From Arthrobacter sp. SX1312 (GTDB taxonomy: Bacteria > Actinomycetota > Actinomycetes > Actinomycetales > Micrococcaceae), in contig NZ_PJIM01000001.1 in assembly GCF_002929295.1 (NCBI RefSeq), positions 356,040-420,039 on the forward strand: a stretch of DNA of 64,000 nt. Reading direction: 5' to 3'. The stretch's first letter is position 1. Each line of letters begins with the position of its first letter. The notes beneath the pieces were generated by a model that saw only the letters and a list, made by a program, of their open reading frames with translations, did no database searches and was not told the DNA's origin. Shown in pieces: positions 58,646-64,000 of the stretch. The position numbers were made by a program, and so were the translations under genes.

Positions 58646-59983
58646 ATGGCTGACACCACCCAGATTTCACCCGACACCACGTCCGAGGGAGAGCGGACCG
58701 AACTCGGACGGTCTGCCGACAAGGCACGCATAGGTGCTCCCTCCGGCACTGTGGACACCCGCGCCGTCATCGACGGCTTCACCGAGGAGGGCGAGAGCCT
58801 GCCCGGGGGCGACGACGGGGTCGAGCAGCTCGGCTTCAAGAAGCACAGCCACGGTAACGCGCCCGTGATCCCGGAGGCATCCCGCGGCGAGCGCCGCCGG
58901 TCCTTCGACCTCGCCGACTTCCCCGCCCTGACGGGCCTCGAGGAGGACTGGCGGTTCACACCGCTCAAGCGCCTGCGGGGCCTCCACACGGACGCCCTGA
59001 CCGGCGCGGCCCCGGCCGTCGCCGTCACCGGTGCCGGCAACGTCACCGTGGAGACGGTGTCCCGCGATGACGCCCGCCTCGGCTCGACCGCCACGCCGGA
59101 GGACCGCGTCTCGGCCGCCGCCTGGAACTCCTTCACCGAGGCCACGGTCATCACCATCCCCCGGGAGACGGTGGCCGACGGCGAGGTGATGGTCGGCGTG
59201 ACCGGGACCTCGCCCGCCGCCGCCGCGCAGCACGTCCTCATCCGTGCCGAGGCCTTCTCCAAGGCCGTCGTGGTCCTGGACCACACCGGGTCGGTGACGC
59301 TCGCCCAGAACGTCGAGATCATGGTGGGCGACGGCGCGGAACTCACGGTCGTCAGCGTCCAGGAATGGGACGACGACGCCGTGCACGTGTCCTCGCAGCA
59401 GGCGAAGGTGGGACGCGACGCACGCTACAAGCACGTCGTCGTCAGCCTCGGCGGCGACCTCGTGCGCCTCACGCCGTCGTCGATCTTCACCGCGCCCGGC
59501 GCCGAGGTCGAGATGTACGGCCTGTACTTCGCCGACGCCGGCCAGCACCTCGAGCAGCGGCTCCTGGTGGACCACGCCGTCCCGAACTGCAAGTCCCGCG
59601 TGACCTACAAGGGCGCCCTGCAGGGCCAGGACGCGCACACCGTCTGGGTCGGGGACGTCCTCATCCGCAAGGCGGCCGAGGGCACGGACACCTACGAGAC
59701 CAACCGCAACCTGATCCTCACGGACGGCGCGCGCTCGGACTCGGTCCCCAACCTCGAGATCGAGACGGGCCTCATCGAGGGTGCCGGCCACGCCAGTGCC
59801 ACGGGCCGGTTCGACGACGAGCACCTCTTCTACCTGATGGCGCGCGGCATCCCCGAGAAGGCCGCCCGCCGCCTCGTGGTGCGCGGCTTCCTCACCGAGG
59901 TCATCCAGCAGATCAAGGTCCCCGCGCTCGAGGAGCGACTCTCCGAGTCGGTCGAACGCGAACTCGCTGCAGGCAACCTCTGA
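58646..59983 (+). CDS. sufD: Fe-S cluster assembly protein SufD
   Basis: A 445-residue beta-helix protein pairing with SufB (VVVSLGGDLVRL, RVTYKGALQGQDAHTVWVGD, the final beta-helix and HLFYLMARGIPEKAARRLVVRGFL). The first 80 residues are a variable lead. Its TGA overlaps the ATG of the Rieske gene (TGATG), indicating coupling. Confidence 0.95.
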   Translation: MADTTQISPDTTSEGERTELGRSADKARIGAPSGTVDTRAVIDGFTEEGESLPGGDDGVEQLGFKKHSHGNAPVIPEASRGERRRSFDLADFPALTGLEEDWRFTPLKRLRGLHTDALTGAAPAVAVTGAGNVTVETVSRDDARLGSTATPEDRVSAAAWNSFTEATVITIPRETVADGEVMVGVTGTSPAAAAQHVLIRAEAFSKAVVVLDHTGSVTLAQNVEIMVGDGAELTVVSVQEWDDDAVHVSSQQAKVGRDARYKHVVVSLGGDLVRLTPSSIFTAPGAEVEMYGLYFADAGQHLEQRLLVDHAVPNCKSRVTYKGALQGQDAHTVWVGDVLIRKAAEGTDTYETNRNLILTDGARSDSVPNLEIETGLIEGAGHASATGRFDDEHLFYLMARGIPEKAARRLVVRGFLTEVIQQIKVPALEERLSESVERELAAGNL

Positions 59984-60342
59984 TGGCCGAGGCACCCCGC
60001 GGTGAACTGATCTGCAGCGTCGACGACATCCAGGTCAAGCAGGCGCTGCGCGTCCTCATCGACGACTACCCCGTCGTCATCGTCCGCGACTCCGACGGCG
60101 AGATCCACGCCCTGGGCGACACCTGCTCGCACGCGGACATCTCGCTGTCCGAGGGCGACGTCGAGGGGTGCGCCATCGAGTGCTGGGGCCACGGCTCCCA
60201 GTTCGACCTCCGCAGCGGTGCCCCGCTGCAACTCCCGGCGTACGAGCCCGTCCCGGTCTTCGCGCTGGAGATCCATGACGGCGACGTCTACGTCGACGTC
60301 ACGACGGTCACCAACGGAGCAGCCGCACCCCAGTTCGGCTAG
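59983..60342 (+). CDS. Rieske-type [2Fe-2S] ferredoxin
   Basis: A 119-residue small Rieske ferredoxin: cluster ligands C48 and H50 (DTCSHADISL) and C67 and H70 (ECWGHGSQFDL). It resembles the ferredoxin components of aromatic-ring dioxygenases but has no oxygenase partner here. Embedded between sufD and sufC with overlapping start, it probably supplies electrons to, or is matured by, the Suf machinery. Confidence 0.9.
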   Translation: MAEAPRGELICSVDDIQVKQALRVLIDDYPVVIVRDSDGEIHALGDTCSHADISLSEGDVEGCAIECWGHGSQFDLRSGAPLQLPAYEPVPVFALEIHDGDVYVDVTTVTNGAAAPQFG

Positions 60343-60410
60343 CGGCCGCCGCACCTCCCACCTACTTCCTGCACACCTCCTGGACAGCCAGGCGAAGGAG
60401 AAAGAACACG

Positions 60411-61172
60411 ATGTCCACACTTGAAATCAAGGACCTGCACGTCAGCATCGACACCGAGCAGGGCAACGTCCCGATCCTCAACGGCGTCACGCTGACCATC
60501 AACACCGGTGAGACCCACGCGATCATGGGCCCCAACGGCTCCGGCAAGTCGACCCTCGCGTCGACCATCGCCGGCCACCCCCGCTACAAGGTCGACAGCG
60601 GCACGATCACCCTCGACGGTGAGGACGTCCTGTCGATGAGCGTCGACGAGCGGGCCCGGGCCGGGTTGTTCCTCGCCATGCAGTACCCGGTCGAGGTGCC
60701 CGGTGTCACGATGACGAACTTCCTGCGGACCGCCAAGACGGCCCTCGACGGCGAAGCACCGAGCCTGCGCCACTGGACCAAGGACGTCAAGACCGCCATG
60801 GCGCAGCTGCGCATCGACGCGGACTTCGCCCAGCGCAACGTCAACGAGGGCTTCTCCGGTGGCGAGAAGAAGCGCGTGGAGATCCTCCAGCTCGAACTCT
60901 TCCGCCCCAAGTTCGCGATCCTCGACGAGACCGATTCTGGCCTCGACGTCGACGCCCTGAAGGTCGTCTCCGAGGGCGTCAACCGCGAGCACGCCAAGGG
61001 GGAGATGGGTACGCTGCTCATCACCCACTACACGCGGATCCTGCGCTACATCAAGCCGGACTTCGTGCACGTGTTCGTCGCCGGCCGGATCGCCGAACAG
61101 GGCGGGCCGGAACTCGCGGACCGCCTCGAGGACGAGGGCTACGATCGATTCACGGCCCAGGTCGAGGCCTAG
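60411..61172 (+). CDS. sufC: Fe-S cluster assembly ATPase SufC
   Basis: A 253-residue ABC ATPase powering the SufBCD complex. Walker A GPNGSGKST (40-48), signature FSGGEKKR and the SufC-type Walker B ILDETDSGLD are intact. ATG 60411 follows a purine-rich AAGGAGA upstream. 68 bases separate it from the Rieske gene. Confidence 0.96.
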   Translation: MSTLEIKDLHVSIDTEQGNVPILNGVTLTINTGETHAIMGPNGSGKSTLASTIAGHPRYKVDSGTITLDGEDVLSMSVDERARAGLFLAMQYPVEVPGVTMTNFLRTAKTALDGEAPSLRHWTKDVKTAMAQLRIDADFAQRNVNEGFSGGEKKRVEILQLELFRPKFAILDETDSGLDVDALKVVSEGVNREHAKGEMGTLLITHYTRILRYIKPDFVHVFVAGRIAEQGGPELADRLEDEGYDRFTAQVEA

Positions 61173-61239
61173 GACCACAGCATGACCCGGCGCGTCCTGC
61201 GCGCCGACCGCAGAACACCAGCCCGAGAGGAAGAGTTCG

Positions 61240-61569
61240 ATGAGTGATGTGCAGCAGGCGCAGACCGCGCTGGATGACATCGAGGAAGCGCTGCGGGACG
61301 TGATCGACCCGGAGCTCGGCGTGAACATCGTCGACCTCGGTCTCCTGTACGGCCTGAAGTACGCGGAGGACGGCGCCCTCCTGATCGACATGACGCTCAC
61401 CACGGCGGCCTGCCCGCTGACCGACGTGCTCGAGGAGCAGGTCGGCCAGGCGCTCGACGGCGTCGTGGACGAGTGGCGCCTGAACTGGGTGTGGATGCCG
61501 CCATGGGGTCCCGAGAAGATCACCGAGGACGGCCGCGACCAGATGCGGGCCCTCGGCTTCAACATCTGA
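61240..61569 (+). CDS. sufT: Metal-sulfur cluster biosynthetic factor SufT (DUF59/MIP18)
   Basis: A 109-residue MIP18-family protein that helps mature Fe-S proteins. DPELGVNIVDLGLLYGL (23-39) and the conserved cysteine C58 in TTAACPL are present, and the C-terminal GP(E)KITEDGRDQMRALGF matches the family. Last gene of the suf operon, followed by a strong terminator. Confidence 0.92.
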   Translation: MSDVQQAQTALDDIEEALRDVIDPELGVNIVDLGLLYGLKYAEDGALLIDMTLTTAACPLTDVLEEQVGQALDGVVDEWRLNWVWMPPWGPEKITEDGRDQMRALGFNI

Positions 61570-61585
61570 GCGGTTCGACGGCAGC

Positions 61586-61627
61586 ACGGGAGGGCGGTTC
61601 CAGCACTGGCTGGGACCGCCCTCCCGT
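61586..61627. terminator. Terminator of the suf operon
   Basis: A 19-bp stem (61586-61604 with 61609-61627, core GGGAGGGCGGT) with one G-U wobble and the tetraloop ACTG, 17 bases after sufT. It also faces the convergent ecfT gene. Confidence 0.88.
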
Positions 61628-61727
61628 CGTCCGTCGGGGTGTTTCGCCCTGGTGCGCGGGGTCGTGCACCGCGGAGGCAGGTCCTGACCCGCCTCCCACC
61701 GAGGCAGCGGCCGCCGGCCGGTGGAGA

Positions 61728-62393
61728 CTACATTCCCGGCGCGGGCGCGGGATCCTCTTCGTCGTCTCCGTCGTCGTGGTCCCCGAGGCCCCGTGCCGTG
61801 AGCGCCTCGCCCGTCCTGTGCGCGTACGCGACCGCGCCGATCACGAGGGGAGTCACCGCGACCCGCGGGTTGCGTTCGAGGCCGCGTGCCTTCGCCGCCT
61901 CGCGGACATCGACGAACAGCCCGGCCAGGTAGGGGATGCTGCGCAGCATGACGGACAGCGCGAGGGCGAAGCGCTCCGGCTGCGCGCCCACGACGCGGAA
62001 GGGGCGGGCCAGCCGGGCCACGCCGTCGAGGATGTCCTGCGTGGGCGTCGTGAGGGTCAGGGCCCGCGCCGCGAGGAGGCAGGCGACGATCCCGCCCGAC
62101 ACGCCGAACGCCACGGTCCACCCCTGCAGCCACCCCTGGTAGAGCGCGAGGACGACGAGGACCGGTGCCGCCGGCAGGAGCATCCTCAGGATCCGCACGG
62201 GGGACAGGCGTGCCCCGACCACCAGGGCGCCGACGGTCAGGACCAGCGCGACGGCGGTGACGAACGGCGAACGCCAGGCCAGGACGATGCCCGCACAGCC
62301 GAGGGACGCCGCGGCCTTGACGGGGAGCGGCGTGCGGTACAGGAAGCCACGGCCGGGCTCGTAGAGGCCCATCGTGCTGCCGAAACCCCTCAC
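61728..62393 (-). CDS. bioN: Energy-coupling factor transmembrane protein (BioN/EcfT)
   Basis: A 221-residue EcfT-type membrane protein with about five helices and the two EcfT coupling motifs, here AKARGLE and TARGLGD. GTG 62393 overlaps the EcfA stop (GTGA). Last gene of bioY-bioM-bioN. The tail is acidic (DHDDGDDEED). Confidence 0.88.
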   Translation of the reverse strand: MRGFGSTMGLYEPGRGFLYRTPLPVKAAASLGCAGIVLAWRSPFVTAVALVLTVGALVVGARLSPVRILRMLLPAAPVLVVLALYQGWLQGWTVAFGVSGGIVACLLAARALTLTTPTQDILDGVARLARPFRVVGAQPERFALALSVMLRSIPYLAGLFVDVREAAKARGLERNPRVAVTPLVIGAVAYAHRTGEALTARGLGDHDDGDDEEDPAPAPGM

Positions 62394-63082
62394 GTGCCGC
62401 GCACCGGCCGTCCGACCAGGGAGCGATAGTACGCCACGGCCTCGGCAGGCACGCCGTCGAAGACGACGGCACCGCCGTCGACGACGAGGGTCCTCTCGGC
62501 CTCCAGGGCGAAGTCGAGGTTGTGGGTGGTGAAGACGACCTGCTGCTCCAGCCCGGCGATGATGTCCCGGACGAGGGCGTCGTTGCGCAGGTCCAGGAGC
62601 GTGGTCGGTTCGTCGGCCACGAGGATCCGTGGCTCCACGGCGAGCACGACGGCGAGCGCCAGGATCTGCCGTTCGCCGCCGGAGAGGTCGTAGATGCTGC
62701 GGTCGGCGAGGTGGTGCACGCCGAAGCGCCGCAGGACGTCCTCGGCCTGCCGGCGGCGCTCGGCGGAGGGGAGCTTCCGGGCGCGCAGGGACAGCTCCAC
62801 GTCCTCGCGGCCCGTGGGCATGACGAGCTGCGAGAGGGGATCGGTGAACACGAAGCCGACGGTCCGGCGGACCGCGCGGCCCTCCTTCCGGGTGTCCCGG
62901 CCGAAGACGCCGACCGAACCGCTCGACGGGACGAGCAGGCCGTTGATGAGCCGCAGGAGGGTCGACTTGCCGGATCCGTTGGCGCCGATCACCGAGACCC
63001 GCCGCTCGCGCAGCGTGAGGCTCGCCTCGAGGATGGTCCGTCCGCCGTCCACGCGCACCTGCGCCCCCGCGAACTCAATCAC
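62390..63082 (-). CDS. bioM: Energy-coupling factor ATPase (BioM/EcfA)
   Basis: A 230-residue ABC ATPase: Walker A GANGSGKSTL, signature LSGGERQILALAV, Walker B ILVADEP and TTHNLDFAL. GTG 63082 overlaps the end of bioY by eight bases. A single ATPase in the operon suggests a homodimer or a biotin-dedicated group I ECF transporter. Confidence 0.9.
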   Translation of the reverse strand: MIEFAGAQVRVDGGRTILEASLTLRERRVSVIGANGSGKSTLLRLINGLLVPSSGSVGVFGRDTRKEGRAVRRTVGFVFTDPLSQLVMPTGREDVELSLRARKLPSAERRRQAEDVLRRFGVHHLADRSIYDLSGGERQILALAVVLAVEPRILVADEPTTLLDLRNDALVRDIIAGLEQQVVFTTHNLDFALEAERTLVVDGGAVVFDGVPAEAVAYYRSLVGRPVRGT

Positions 63083-63716
63083 GGGGTGCGCGCCCGGCGA
63101 GGAGCCGGGGGAAGGCGCGGTGCACCGACACGGCGATGACCGCGGCCAGGATGTTCTTGAACACATCGCCTGGCAGGTAGGCGGCGTCGACGATCACGGC
63201 ATCCCGCAGGGGCAGCCCCGCGTTGACCACGAGTCCCGCGATACCGAGCGGGTGGATGGTCACCAGGCTCGCGGCGAGGCACGCCAGGAAGAGGAGGGGT
63301 GCCCGGAACCGCTGCCGGCGCAGGACGACGACGGCGAGGAGACCCGCGACGAGAGCCGCGAGGGGGAAGGCCACGAGGTACCCCGCGGACGGGCCGGCCA
63401 GGACGCCGAAGCCTCCGCTGAACCCGCTGAAGACCGGCAGGCCGATCAGCCCGGCCACCAGGTAGAGCAGGACGGCGGCCGTTCCACGTGCGGGCCCGAG
63501 GACGATCCCTGCGAGCATGACGCCGAGGGTCTGGAGCGTGATGGGAACCCCGAGCGGCCCCACCGGGATACCGGGTAGGATTGCGAGGGCGGCAATGAGG
63601 GCGGCGAAGACCGCGACCAGTGAGAGATCGGTGGCATCCCACCGTCGTCCGGACCGTCGTCCGGGTGATGGACTGCTCCGGACCGGCTCGGCGGCGGTCT
63701 TCTCGGCTGGCTGCAT
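63075..63716 (-). CDS. bioY: Biotin transporter substrate-binding subunit BioY
   Basis: A 213-residue BioY family membrane protein with six helices (LSLVAVFAALIAALAILPG, ITLQTLGVMLAGIVLGPARG, AAVLLYLVAGLIGLPVFSG, and the conserved SAGYLVAFPLAALVAG). ATG 63716 has AAGGAG eight bases upstream. The upstream gap (63717-63883) holds CACCGG-ctgat-CCGGTG (63747-63763) but no clear biotin operator. Confidence 0.92.
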   Translation of the reverse strand: MQPAEKTAAEPVRSSPSPGRRSGRRWDATDLSLVAVFAALIAALAILPGIPVGPLGVPITLQTLGVMLAGIVLGPARGTAAVLLYLVAGLIGLPVFSGFSGGFGVLAGPSAGYLVAFPLAALVAGLLAVVVLRRQRFRAPLLFLACLAASLVTIHPLGIAGLVVNAGLPLRDAVIVDAAYLPGDVFKNILAAVIAVSVHRAFPRLLAGRAPRD

Positions 63717-63883
63717 GGCACACGCTCCTTCAGCGGACCGGAGTCGCACCGGCTGATCCGGTGATTTGTCGACTTCCTCCAGCCGTCACTGCTTCTGTAC
63801 CGAGACTAGCGCCGGTCATCAGGGGATCCCTTGTGGGATTCCTACAACAAACGCCGTCTCCGGCACCATTGAAAGGCCTCACC

Positions 63884-64000
63884 GTGATTAGCGTATCCAA
63901 GCTGGAGCTGCGGGCGGGTGCCCGCCTGCTCATGGACGATGTCTCCTTCCGCGTGGACAAGGGCGACAAGATCGGCTTCGTCGGGCGCAACGGCGCCGGC
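63884..64000 (+). CDS. ABC-F family ATPase, N-terminal part (truncated by window end)
   Basis: The first 39 codons of an ABC-F protein: a start GTG 63884, SVSKLELRAGARLLMDDVSF and the start of a Walker A (GFVGRNGAG). ABC-F proteins act on the ribosome in translation or resistance. It is divergent from bioY. Confidence 0.8.
   Translation, partial: MISVSKLELRAGARLLMDDVSFRVDKGDKIGFVGRNGAG

Overview
The window is a high-GC actinobacterial chromosome segment, most likely from an Arthrobacter-like member of the Micrococcaceae. The evidence is the frequent GTG starts, the uvrC-rapZ-yvcK-whiA-gap-pgk-tpiA-secG block facing a tkt-tal-pgi-zwf-opcA-pgl block, the ctaB/ctaA pair, the sufR-sufBD-Rieske-sufC-sufT cluster and a biotin ECF transporter. 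No rRNA, tRNA or CRISPR array was found by eye.

Region 1 (1-3961) is accessory. An 83-base perfect direct repeat (1-83 and 3879-3961) duplicates the -10 box, start codon and first codons of a stand-alone LigD-type primase-polymerase gene. Between the copies lie a SARP/BTAD-type regulator on the minus strand, small unrecognised ORFs in DNA of visibly lower GC, and a coupled pair encoding a four-helix membrane protein and a small charged protein. No integrase is visible. This is the best candidate for undescribed biology here.

Region 2 (3897-38190) is mostly housekeeping and rich in DNA repair: LigD polymerase domain, PolA, RecQ, UvrB, UvrA, UvrC and a Ski2-like helicase. Around these sit a lone receiver protein, a hotdog thioesterase, an Eis-like acetyltransferase, ribosomal protein S1, an RlmG-like methyltransferase, CoaE with a shrunken GrpB-like tail, TerC behind a clear yybP-ykoY (Mn2+) riboswitch, a YihY protein, a K+ channel, an SSAT-like acetyltransferase, a trans-aconitate methyltransferase-like protein, a metallo-beta-lactamase-fold hydrolase, a GntR regulator, a HAD phosphatase, a PlsC-type acyltransferase and the RapZ-YvcK-WhiA trio. 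A LexA-type SOS box precedes uvrA.

Region 3 (38305-51138) is central carbon metabolism: superoxide dismutase, then plus-strand gap-pgk-tpiA-secG converging on minus-strand tkt-tal-pgi-zwf-opcA-pgl. The two operons share one very strong hairpin terminator and together cover lower glycolysis and the pentose phosphate pathway.

Region 4 (51481-64000) holds heme O/A synthesis (ctaB, ctaA) with a DHDPS-family aldolase between them, an ABC exporter, the SufR-controlled Fe-S assembly operon (without sufS or sufU at this locus), the BioY-EcfA-EcfT biotin importer and the truncated start of an ABC-F protein.

A window-wide pattern is that at least 14 genes have a TANNNT -10-like hexamer ending 5-9 nt before the start codon, which predicts leaderless mRNAs.
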